DNA from: Bacillota bacterium
GTDB lineage: Bacteria > Bacillota > Clostridia > Clostridiales > Caloramatoraceae
Length of the DNA stretch: 12,907 bases
Assembly (NCBI GenBank): GCA_023389275.1
Contig: JAEWEN010000101.1
Location: forward strand, 1 to 12,907
Direction of reading: 5' to 3'
Shown here piece by piece: positions 7,358-12,907 of the stretch. The notes below the pieces were generated by a model. The model worked only from the letters and a program-made list of their open reading frames with translations, had not been told where the DNA came from and did no database searches. Each line of letters begins with the position of its first letter. The first letter of the stretch is position 1. The translations under genes and the position numbers were made by a program.

Positions 7358-7942
7358 TTAAATATTATCTCTTATGACTTTACATGGATTTCCATAAGCA
7401 ACTTTATTTGAGGGAATATCCTTTGTAACTATACTTCCAGCTCCAATTACAACATTATCTCCAATATTTACTCCTGGCATTATAATAGCTCCGCCACCAA
7501 TCCAAACATTAGACCCTATAATAACAGGAGCTGTTTGAGTTTTACAAAATGAAAAAGAACCATCTTCTTTAATTGGTCCAAATCTGTCACTTGCATTTGT
7601 TGGATGAAAAGCTGTATATATTTGAACATTAGGTGCAATTAATGCGTTATCTCCTATAATAATTTTGTTGTCATCTAAAAATGTACAATTCATATTTACT
7701 TCGCAGTTATTACCAAAATATATATTGTTTCCGTAGTCTACGAAAAATGGAGCTGTTATCCAAAGATTAGATCCACGACCTCCTAATAGTTCTGTTAATA
7801 TTCTATTTTTTTCTTCTAAATTTTGTGAATCAGTTTGGTTATAGTCACGAATTAAGTTTTTAGCTTTATGCCATTGAGCAAGTAATTCAGCATCTCCACA
7901 ATCATATAATTCACCTGCTAACATTTTTTCCCTTTCAGTCAT
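7358..7942 (-). CDS. Maltose/galactoside-type O-acetyltransferase (LacA/Maa family)
   Basis: A 194-residue acetyl-CoA-dependent acyltransferase. An N-terminal maltose-acetyltransferase motif (MTEREKMLAGELYD, then helices to about 55) precedes a left-handed beta-helix of hexapeptide repeats (about 72-185: IYFGNN, IIIGDN, VIIGSNVWIGGGA, VNIGDNVVIGAGS). It ends in the usual VAYGNPCKVIR cap. His113 in TAFHP matches the catalytic His of the family, which works as a trimer and acetylates a sugar hydroxyl; the true acceptor cannot be predicted. A GTG nine bases upstream (7951) would add three residues. I prefer the ATG at 7942, because AGAGGTG is well spaced for it (the GTG lies inside the RBS) and family proteins start at MTE. 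Arg codons are mixed, unlike the strongly CGN-biased genes next door. It is alone in its transcript. Confidence 0.92.
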   Translation of the reverse strand: MTEREKMLAGELYDCGDAELLAQWHKAKNLIRDYNQTDSQNLEEKNRILTELLGGRGSNLWITAPFFVDYGNNIYFGNNCEVNMNCTFLDDNKIIIGDNALIAPNVQIYTAFHPTNASDRFGPIKEDGSFSFCKTQTAPVIIGSNVWIGGGAIIMPGVNIGDNVVIGAGSIVTKDIPSNKVAYGNPCKVIRDNI

Positions 7943-7981
7943 TTTAAGCACCTCTTTAAATCATAATATTACTTTAAATAT

Positions 7982-7990
7982 ATTTTATCA
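7982..7990 (-). promoter_or_regulatory. Possible extended -10 promoter for the acetyltransferase gene
   Basis: The minus strand reads TGATAAAAT, an extended -10 (TGn plus TAAAAT) about 40 bp upstream of the ATG. No convincing -35 is at the right distance, so the assignment is weak. Confidence 0.35.
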
Positions 7991-8041
7991 TATAGTATTT
8001 GAAACAATTATTTTGAAAATATGGAATCTGTTTTGATTAGG

Positions 8042-8070
8042 TTGACATTTTCCATTTTTAAAAATATAAT
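8042..8070 (+). promoter_or_regulatory. Consensus sigma-A promoter of the MarR/FUSC operon
   Basis: TTGACA (8042-8047), exactly 17 bp, TATAAT (8065-8070): a full match to the consensus in both boxes. Without a repressor this should be very strong. Transcription would start near 8077, inside the palindromes that follow the -10, with a leader of about 40 nt. Confidence 0.9.
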
Positions 8071-8095
8071 TAACAATGTTAATTAACAATGTTAA
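8070..8095 (+). promoter_or_regulatory. Tandem 13-bp palindromic operator
   Basis: Two exactly abutting copies of TTAACAATGTTAA (8070-8082 and 8083-8095), each a perfect 6-1-6 palindrome. They start on the last base of the -10 and cover the probable transcription start. Size, symmetry and position fit a MarR-family operator for the regulator encoded 20 bp downstream. The core resembles the TTAAC...GTTAA type bound by streptococcal AdcR, but with a different centre, so I do not infer the ligand. Confidence 0.8.
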
Positions 8096-8115
8096 TTATA
8101 TTAGGAGGAAATGAA

Positions 8116-8553
8116 ATGAAAATTGATTGGATTGATATGGTTCGTTACCAGCAACAGGTACAAAAAATTACTCGATTATTGTTACCTACGAAACAGACAA
8201 ATTTAACTGTTAGTGAATGTGAATTACTAGCATGGCTATATTTAAAGAAGGAACAAAATACACCTGTTTTACTTAGTCAGTGTAGTGGAATGAAAAAGGA
8301 AGCTGTTAGTCGCTGTTTAAAAAGTCTTTTAGAAAAAAACTGTATTCGCAAAGAAAAACAACTTGATGATGAACGTACTTATAGAATATTTCTTACAGAC
8401 ACAGGGGTTTCAGAGCTACAAAAAGGATACAAAATTATTTTACAGCCATTTTATGATTTATGGAGGGAAATTGGTGTAGATTTTGAGCAATTTTTATTAT
8501 ATACAGATAAAATAGTTTCCAATATGGAAAAAGGAAAAGAAAAAGAGATATAA
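8116..8553 (+). CDS. MarR-like winged-helix regulator
   Basis: A 145-residue MarR-type repressor. Helices at 5-24 and 104-140 would make the dimer interface. The DNA-binding part runs from about 30 to 95: LTVSECELLAWLYL, then SQCSGMKKEAVSRCLKSLLEKNCIRK as recognition helix region, and a wing with DDERTYRIFLTDTG (84-97), where the Asp/Arg pair matches the family. I start it at the ATG at 8116, 7 bp after AGGAGG. An in-frame ATG at 8089 lies inside the operator, has no RBS and would add MLIILGGNE. The gene lies 4 bp before a membrane exporter-like gene, so it probably represses the two-gene operon through the tandem palindromes. Five of seven Arg codons are CGN, unlike the AGA-rich neighbours. 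Confidence 0.88.
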   Translation: MKIDWIDMVRYQQQVQKITRLLLPTKQTNLTVSECELLAWLYLKKEQNTPVLLSQCSGMKKEAVSRCLKSLLEKNCIRKEKQLDDERTYRIFLTDTGVSELQKGYKIILQPFYDLWREIGVDFEQFLLYTDKIVSNMEKGKEKEI

Positions 8554-8557
8554 ATAT

Positions 8558-9607
8558 ATGAGTTTCTATAATGCTTTACAAATGGACCCTTCTATTTTAA
8601 AGAAGAAAATTGCTCAATGTGAAACCAGACAAGAAAAAAATTTTTATTGGTTCGCTATAACAGTACGTTCAATATTGATTGTAGCTTTTGCAACATTATT
8701 TATTATTATTCTGTCAAATTTATTTGGTCAGGAAAACACTCCTTTAGCAGTAGCTTTGTTCTGTATAATGCTGGGAGTTCGCTTTGTTAATTTTGAATAT
8801 TGTATTGTAGATTCTCTTATGACTTTAGCTGTTGCTTTAGGAATTTTATTATTGGTACCTAGCATAGTGACTGCTGTACCTCCATTTGTTATGATTTTAA
8901 TTCATTTTGTGAGTTTTTTCGTTTTAATTTATATAACTACTCAACGACCAGAACTAGGAAATGGGGGAATTTATAGTTTTGCTTATGTGTATATGACAGG
9001 CAATCCTGTATATGGAGAAAGCCTTGGTAATAGAGCTTTAATGGCTTTAGTAGGATACCTTATTTGTGGAATTATATTATTTATTAAACATCGACATATG
9101 CATTCTAATACTCTATTTCATAATGTTATCTTGAAATTTAATTTACATAATATAGTGTATTTATGGCAATTACGTATGGCTATTGGTGTTAGCTTAGTAC
9201 TAACAGCAGGACAGTTTTTTGGTGTAAAAAGATTTATGTGGATGGGGTTTGCATGTGCTTCATTATTGTCAGAGTACCCTTATTCCCCTAATACTCTTCC
9301 GCGTTTTTGGCAACGTATTGTAGGAGTGTTAGCTGGCTGTGGACTTTTTTATGTTATTTTCCAGATAACTCCGGATTTTTTTCATCCACTAATGGGACCA
9401 TTAGGAGGTTTATGCTTAGGATTTTGTACTGATTACCGATATAAAACAGCATTAAACTGTTTTGGTGCTTTAATGATAGGGGCTGGAATTTATGGGATAC
9501 AGACAGCTGCTGTTTTGAGGATTACAGATACTATTTTAGGTGTAATTTTTGGAATGATATTTGCTGGGATTTTTCATAAATTAATAGCAGAAAAGTTTTT
9601 AAATTAA
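8558..9607 (+). CDS. FUSC / aromatic acid exporter-type membrane protein
   Basis: A 349-residue polytopic membrane protein with roughly nine to ten hydrophobic segments. An amphipathic N-terminus (1-28) is followed by helices near 30-52, 61-80, 85-125 and 155-175, a basic stretch with KHRHMHSN near 178, and a second set from about 200 to 345 containing WMGFACASLLSEYP and FWQRIVGVLAGC. The second set resembles the FUSC (fusaric acid resistance, ArAE) domain, where a Pro-rich loop and an R(I/V)xGxxxG helix recur. Members export aromatic acids or similar compounds. The protein is shorter than the 650-700-residue YccS/AaeB type and lacks their large soluble domains. It is translationally close to the MarR-like gene (4-bp gap, weak RBS GAGA). 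About eight of twelve Arg codons are CGN, suggesting acquisition. The substrate is not predictable. Confidence 0.75.
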   Translation: MSFYNALQMDPSILKKKIAQCETRQEKNFYWFAITVRSILIVAFATLFIIILSNLFGQENTPLAVALFCIMLGVRFVNFEYCIVDSLMTLAVALGILLLVPSIVTAVPPFVMILIHFVSFFVLIYITTQRPELGNGGIYSFAYVYMTGNPVYGESLGNRALMALVGYLICGIILFIKHRHMHSNTLFHNVILKFNLHNIVYLWQLRMAIGVSLVLTAGQFFGVKRFMWMGFACASLLSEYPYSPNTLPRFWQRIVGVLAGCGLFYVIFQITPDFFHPLMGPLGGLCLGFCTDYRYKTALNCFGALMIGAGIYGIQTAAVLRITDTILGVIFGMIFAGIFHKLIAEKFLN

Positions 9608-9630
9608 AAAGTGAATAGAAAATAAGGAGT

Positions 9631-9661
9631 GGACAGAAATGATTACTGTCCTTTTCTTTTT
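9631..9661 (+). terminator. Terminator of the MarR/FUSC operon
   Basis: GGACAG (9631-9636) pairs with CTGTCC (9646-9651) around a 9-nt loop and is followed by TTTTCTTTTTTT. The short stem is compensated by the long T-tract. It lies 24 bp after the stop codon. Confidence 0.7.
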
Positions 9662-9706
9662 TTGTATAAGAATTTTAAGGTAATTGTAAAAATAAATATA
9701 TTTTTT

Positions 9707-9797
9707 GTAACCTAATAACAATTATTTTGTGATAATATGTATTTTGAACGTTAAAGCTTTTAGGTTACTATAAGTAATAATGACGAAAAAGCTTTTT
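9707..9797 (+). promoter_or_regulatory. Structured intergenic leader upstream of the deacetylase gene
   Basis: The 169 bp between the operon terminator and the deacetylase gene hold no gene but several symmetric elements. GTAACCTAA (9707-9715) is the exact complement of TTAGGTTAC (9760-9768). AAAGCTTTT (9753-9761) can pair with AAAAGCTTT (9787-9795), enclosing the small hairpin TTACT-ATA-AGTAA (9765-9777). The two pairings overlap and exclude each other. A HindIII-type palindrome (AAAAGCTTTT core) also occurs twice, 35 bp apart. An RNA switch or paired operators are both possible. I could not place a convincing promoter: an extended -10 TGTGATAAT at 9729-9737 and TTGAAC at 9744 are partial candidates. 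Confidence 0.4.
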
Positions 9798-9830
9798 ATA
9801 CATGATTTTTTTTAGAAAGAAGGGAGCTAA

Positions 9831-10757
9831 ATGGCAGATATTAATGAGAGAAAGGAAAAAAGAAAAATACAAAGGTTAAAAAGAAGAGTTTATACGGTTA
9901 TAGGTATATGTGTACTTCTTGTAATCGCAGGAGGAATTATAAAGCTGTCAACATCTTCAAGTGAGTCTATACTTGTAAATAAGCAAGAAGCAAAACCAGA
10001 AGCAAAGCAAGAAATAGCAAAGCCAAAGCCAACAGATATTGTAAAAGGTTCAAACACAACATATGAAGGTGAAAAATATGCTGTTCCTGCAAGTGATGTA
10101 AAATTAATGGTTGAAAATAAGTACCAAGGTGAAGGAAAAAGAGTTTTTCTTACCTTTGATGATGGTCCAAGCCCATTAACTAATCAAAATCTTAAGACTT
10201 TAAAAGAAAAAGGTGTACATGCTACTTTTTTTGTTTTAGGACAAATGCTTGAAAAAGATAGTGCTAAAGAAACTTTAAAAAACACTATAAAAGATGGACA
10301 TGCTATAGCAAACCATAGCTATACACATGAATTTAAAAAATTATATCCAAAAAGAACTACTAATATAGATGTATTTATGAGTGAATTTGATCAAACAAAT
10401 AATATGATGAAAAGTATATTAGGAGAAGATTTTGATAGTAAAGTTTTAAGAATGCCAGGCGGAGAAAATAGTAGACATTTTTATAAGGATCCAAACCTTC
10501 CAGAACTTAATAAAATATTTGCTGATAGAGGAATAGTAAGCATTGATTGGAATGCTTTAAATGGAGATGCTGAAGGTAAAAAATATTCAGAGGAATATAT
10601 GCTAGATTATGTTAAAAGATCAACAGGAAATCATAATAATGTAATAGTTTTAATGCATGATACATATGGAAAGCAAAAAACAGCTGATATATTACCTAAA
10701 GTAATCGACTTTTTTAAAGAAAATGGATATGAATTTAAAACAATAAAAAATGGATAA
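9831..10757 (+). CDS. Membrane-anchored polysaccharide (peptidoglycan) deacetylase
   Basis: A 308-residue NodB-fold (carbohydrate esterase 4) enzyme that removes acetyl groups from N-acetylated wall sugars, as PgdA-like enzymes do for lysozyme resistance. A basic N-terminus and one membrane helix (19-40) anchor it with the enzyme outside. A Lys/Glu/Pro-rich linker (51-72, with repeated AKP/EAK units) spans the wall. The catalytic domain (about 104-305) has every CE4 motif: TFDDGPS (108-114, base Asp110 and metal Asp111), HSYTH (162-166, metal His162 and His166), RMPGG (207-211), DWN (239-241) and LMHD (274-277, His276). It therefore looks fully active and metal-dependent. The start follows AAGAAGGGAG. 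Strong terminators bracket it, so it is monocistronic, with murJ next but separate. The substrate is inferred from family and location. Confidence 0.92.
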   Translation: MADINERKEKRKIQRLKRRVYTVIGICVLLVIAGGIIKLSTSSSESILVNKQEAKPEAKQEIAKPKPTDIVKGSNTTYEGEKYAVPASDVKLMVENKYQGEGKRVFLTFDDGPSPLTNQNLKTLKEKGVHATFFVLGQMLEKDSAKETLKNTIKDGHAIANHSYTHEFKKLYPKRTTNIDVFMSEFDQTNNMMKSILGEDFDSKVLRMPGGENSRHFYKDPNLPELNKIFADRGIVSIDWNALNGDAEGKKYSEEYMLDYVKRSTGNHNNVIVLMHDTYGKQKTADILPKVIDFFKENGYEFKTIKNG

Positions 10758-10763
10758 ATAGAT

Positions 10764-10799
10764 AACTGTAGATATTAATAAAATATCTACAGTTTTTTT
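10764..10799 (+). terminator. Terminator of the deacetylase gene
   Basis: A perfect 12-bp stem (AACTGTAGATAT at 10764-10775 with ATATCTACAGTT at 10783-10794), a 7-nt loop and a seven-base T-run (10793-10799), starting 6 bp after the stop codon. Confidence 0.93.
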
Positions 10800-10812
10800 A
10801 TTATATATGTAG

Positions 10813-10818
10813 TATAAT
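10813..10818 (+). promoter_or_regulatory. Possible -10 box of the murJ gene
   Basis: A perfect TATAAT lies 32 bp before the start codon and just after the deacetylase terminator. The expected -35 position falls in the terminator's 3' arm and shows no TTGACA-like hexamer, so the promoter is only probable. Confidence 0.4.
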
Positions 10819-10850
10819 CTATACAATTAGAATATAAAGAGGTTTTAATC

Positions 10851-12362
10851 ATGAAGGAAACTACAATACTTTTAATGTTAGCTACTATAATATCAAAGAT
10901 TTTAGGTCTTTTTAGAGATATAGTTTTAGGTAATTTTTATGGTTCTTCAGATATATCAGAAGCATATACACTAGCAACTTCCATACCTTCTGTTATATTT
11001 GCTGCAATAGGTGCAGGAATAGCAACAGGATATATACCTTTATATACTACAATTGAAAAGAAATTAGATATTAAAGAAGCAAACAAATTTACAAGTAATG
11101 TTGTAAATATTGTTATGGTACTTTGTAATATTGTAGTTGTGTTTTCTTTAATTTTTACAAAAGAGGTTGTAAAATTATTTGCACTAGGATTTGAAGGGGA
11201 GCGATTAAGGTTAACTATACTTTTTACAAAATTCACTATTGTGGGAGTGTATTTTACTGCTCTTGTATCAATATTTACTGCATATTTAAATTTAAAAAAT
11301 AATTTTTTAATGCCAGCTTTTATAAGTATTCCAATGAATATATGTATATTAATTTCTATTGTGCTAAGTTCTAATGGAAGTGTTGTAATTTTAAGTTTAG
11401 GTGCTGTTGTAGCAATGGGTTTACAGGTAGTGTTTTTAATACCGTTTATAAGAAAAACAGGATATAAACACAAGCTTATATTAAATAGAAAAGATGAACA
11501 TGTAAAAAAAATGATAGCACTTGCTACACCTGTTATTATAGGTACATCTGTTAATCAAATTAACTTAATTGTTGATAAAAATATAGCATCTTTAATATCA
11601 GATCATACAGTTTTTCTTTTAAATAATGCTTCAAGGCTTAATGGATTTGTTCAAGGAATATTTGTAGTTACTATAGTTACAGCAATGTATCCTTTAATAT
11701 CAAGAATGTGTACTGATGGTAATATTGAAGGACTTAAAAATGTTTTAAAACAATCAATAGTTAGTGTAAGTATTTTAATAATACCTATAACTATTGGAAC
11801 AATGATTTTTTCAAATGAAGTAGTAAGAGTTTTATTTGAAAGGGGAAAGTTTAATTCACAGGATACTTATATAACATCAGGATTATTATTTTTTTACTCA
11901 ATAGGAATGATAGGATATGCTCTTCGTGAAGTTATATCTAAAGCATTTTATTCTCTTCAAGATAGTAAAACTCCTATGAAAAATGCTGTATTTGCAGTTA
12001 TTATAAATATAGTTTTAAGCATTACTTTATCAAGATTTTTAGGTATAAATGCACTTGCATTATCTACTAGTATAGCAGGTATAGTATGTACAATAACGCT
12101 TTTTATAAGTTTAAGAAAAAAAATAGGTCATATAAGACTTAAATACATAGTAGTATCTGAAATGAAAATACTTTTATCATCTTTAGTTATGGGGCTTTGT
12201 GCTAAACAATCATTTTTATATTTAACATTAAAAGTATCAGAGTTTTTAAGTTTATTTGTAAGTGTTTTTATAGGTGCTTTAGTTTACTTTATAATTATGT
12301 ACTTTATGAAAATAGACGAAGTAAATTCGATTTTAAGTATGTTTAAAAATAAAATAAAGTAG
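10851..12362 (+). CDS. murJ: MurJ/MviN-type lipid II flippase
   Basis: A 503-residue polytopic membrane protein of the MOP superfamily, about 14 hydrophobic helices over its whole length and of normal MurJ length. It moves the peptidoglycan precursor lipid II across the cytoplasmic membrane. Recognisable family stretches are the N-terminal ISKILGLFRDIVLGNFYGSS (14-33), SEAYTLATSIPSVIF with GAGIATGYIPLY (35-65), the TM7-region INLIVDKNIAS and, later, LFERGKFNSQDTYIT. The charged Arg and Asp in the first helices and in VDKNIAS correspond to cavity residues important in MurJ. The start follows AAAGAGG by 8 bp. It sits after a peptidoglycan deacetylase gene but behind a strong terminator. Clostridia often hold several MurJ/flippase paralogues, so whether this is the essential copy or one used for another lipid-linked polymer is not decidable here. 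Confidence 0.88.
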   Translation: MKETTILLMLATIISKILGLFRDIVLGNFYGSSDISEAYTLATSIPSVIFAAIGAGIATGYIPLYTTIEKKLDIKEANKFTSNVVNIVMVLCNIVVVFSLIFTKEVVKLFALGFEGERLRLTILFTKFTIVGVYFTALVSIFTAYLNLKNNFLMPAFISIPMNICILISIVLSSNGSVVILSLGAVVAMGLQVVFLIPFIRKTGYKHKLILNRKDEHVKKMIALATPVIIGTSVNQINLIVDKNIASLISDHTVFLLNNASRLNGFVQGIFVVTIVTAMYPLISRMCTDGNIEGLKNVLKQSIVSVSILIIPITIGTMIFSNEVVRVLFERGKFNSQDTYITSGLLFFYSIGMIGYALREVISKAFYSLQDSKTPMKNAVFAVIINIVLSITLSRFLGINALALSTSIAGIVCTITLFISLRKKIGHIRLKYIVVSEMKILLSSLVMGLCAKQSFLYLTLKVSEFLSLFVSVFIGALVYFIIMYFMKIDEVNSILSMFKNKIK

Positions 12363-12380
12363 GTTTCCCTACTTTATTTT
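12351..12380. terminator. Bidirectional terminator containing both convergent stop codons
   Basis: A perfect 13-bp stem: AAAATAAAGTAGG (12351-12363) with CCTACTTTATTTT (12368-12380), loop TTTC. The murJ stop TAG (12360-12362) is in one arm and the stop of the minus-strand NTPase gene (12369-12371) in the other, so the two genes are only 6 bp apart and share the hairpin. Confidence 0.88.
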
Positions 12381-12875
12381 ATTTAATATATCTTCTAAAA
12401 GATAATCGCGATTTTCTTTATTTACCTCTATAATATTAACATCATTTCTATTTCTTATTTCATTTAAAAAAGGTATATCACGAGGTTTTATAACTCCTAA
12501 AACAAGGCAGTTACTATTTAAAGCTTTAAATACAGCACTTTTAAAATCTTCAGCTTTAGATTCTAAAAAACCAAGCTCATCTAAAATAATTACACTACAT
12601 GTTTCAATATCTTTTTCTATAATATTTTTTCCTATAAAATTAAATGTATTTGTATATGCCTCTACCTTATGGCTATTTTCTTCACTTACAATGGTAGCTA
12701 TTTTATATTCCTTTGATTTATCTTTTAATGGATTTATGAAAAATTCTTTTTTATTATTTTCTATAATTCTATTTGTTTGAAATCCACCTATTGAGGTGTT
12801 TAAGCTATTTATTACTTTATTTAATAAAGTTGTTTTTCCAACTTGTATTTCCCCAGTTAAAAGTATATTTTTCAT
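12369..12875 (-). CDS. Small P-loop NTPase, THEP1-like
   Basis: A 168-residue cytoplasmic nucleotide-binding protein. Walker A is GEIQVGKT (8-15) at the very N-terminus, a GGFQTNRI segment follows at 30-37, and Walker B is VIILDELG (95-102). This order and length fit the THEP1 family of nucleoside-triphosphatases (NTPase_1), small stand-alone enzymes that hydrolyse NTPs in vitro and whose biological role is poorly known. The C-terminal part (LVLGVIKPRDIPFLNEI, then VNIIEVNKENRDYLLEDI) also fits that fold. The start at 12875 follows AGAGGTG by 7 bp. The gene is convergent with murJ and stops inside the shared terminator. It looks monocistronic from the promoter side, although the region upstream is cut by the window edge. 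Relation to cell-wall genes is positional only. Confidence 0.82.
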   Translation of the reverse strand: MKNILLTGEIQVGKTTLLNKVINSLNTSIGGFQTNRIIENNKKEFFINPLKDKSKEYKIATIVSEENSHKVEAYTNTFNFIGKNIIEKDIETCSVIILDELGFLESKAEDFKSAVFKALNSNCLVLGVIKPRDIPFLNEIRNRNDVNIIEVNKENRDYLLEDILNKIK

Positions 12876-12896
12876 TTATTTCACCTCTTATTGTTA

Positions 12897-12902
12897 ATTA
12901 TA
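12897..12902 (-). promoter_or_regulatory. Probable -10 box of the NTPase gene
   Basis: The minus strand reads a perfect TATAAT about 21 bp before the ATG. It would give a short leader holding just the AGAGGTG site. The -35 would lie beyond the right edge, so it cannot be confirmed. Confidence 0.45.
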
Positions 12903-12907
12903 ACATT

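Noticed and set aside
8089..8115. Upstream in-frame ATG at 8089 for the MarR-like regulator
   Set aside because: It lies inside the operator palindrome without any ribosome binding site; AGGAGG is 7 bp before the ATG at 8116.
9639..9683. A 14-codon hydrophobic reading frame preceded by AAGGAG after the FUSC gene
   Set aside because: It overlaps the loop and T-run of the operon terminator, is very short and made mostly of the T-tract (Phe codons); most likely chance.
8004..9729. ACAATTATTTTG occurs at 8004-8015 and 9718-9729, flanking the MarR/FUSC operon, as if it were a target-site duplication
   Set aside because: Twelve-base matches are expected by chance in a window this AT-rich, the repeat is longer than usual target duplications, and no transposase or terminal inverted repeat is present.
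10937..11473. A 178-codon open frame on the minus strand inside murJ, and shorter ones at 353-625, 2296-2616 and 3400-3639
   Set aside because: They lie opposite well-supported genes, have no family motifs or ribosome binding sites, and arise from low-stop reverse frames of AT-rich coding DNA.

Overview
The window is very AT-rich, with strong AGGAGG-type ribosome binding sites, hairpin-plus-T-run terminators and A/T-ending codons (AGA is the usual Arg codon). This points to a low-GC Firmicute, most likely a Clostridium (cluster I) chromosome. No tRNA, rRNA, CRISPR array, insertion sequence or phage gene is visible. Genus and species are inferred from composition and gene content only.

Layout. 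(1) 1-737: the 3' part of a membrane PAP2 phosphatase gene, cut by the left edge and ending in a terminator shared with the convergent gene. (2) 718-1909, minus strand: a MarR regulator followed by a secreted protein of the PTP-like phytase superfamily that has lost its P-loop arginine. (3) 1910-6172: a divergent promoter region, then two overlapping-type ABC exporter genes encoding an asymmetric heterodimeric exporter. One subunit has degenerate ATPase residues and a large extracellular insertion. (4) 6189-7350: an autonomous XRE regulator with an inverted repeat around its -10 box. (5) 7358-7942, minus strand: a maltose/galactoside-type O-acetyltransferase. (6) 8042-9661: a MarR-like regulator plus a FUSC/aromatic-acid-exporter-type membrane protein. 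This operon has a consensus promoter followed by two abutting 13-bp palindromes, and its codon usage differs from its neighbours. (7) 9831-12362: a membrane-anchored polysaccharide (peptidoglycan) deacetylase and a MurJ lipid II flippase, each with its own terminator. (8) 12369-12875, minus strand: a small P-loop NTPase of THEP1 type, convergent with murJ.

How the genes relate. Two separate regulator-plus-exporter modules (MarR/heterodimeric ABC and MarR/FUSC) suggest drug or toxic-compound responses. The PAP2 phosphatase, deacetylase and MurJ belong to cell-envelope metabolism; they are neighbours but not one operon. Nothing here amounts to a clear new multi-gene system. The most notable points are the arginine-less PTP-like phytase with its start codon buried in a long hairpin, the tandem-palindrome operator of the probably acquired MarR/FUSC operon, and a potentially switchable leader upstream of the deacetylase gene.
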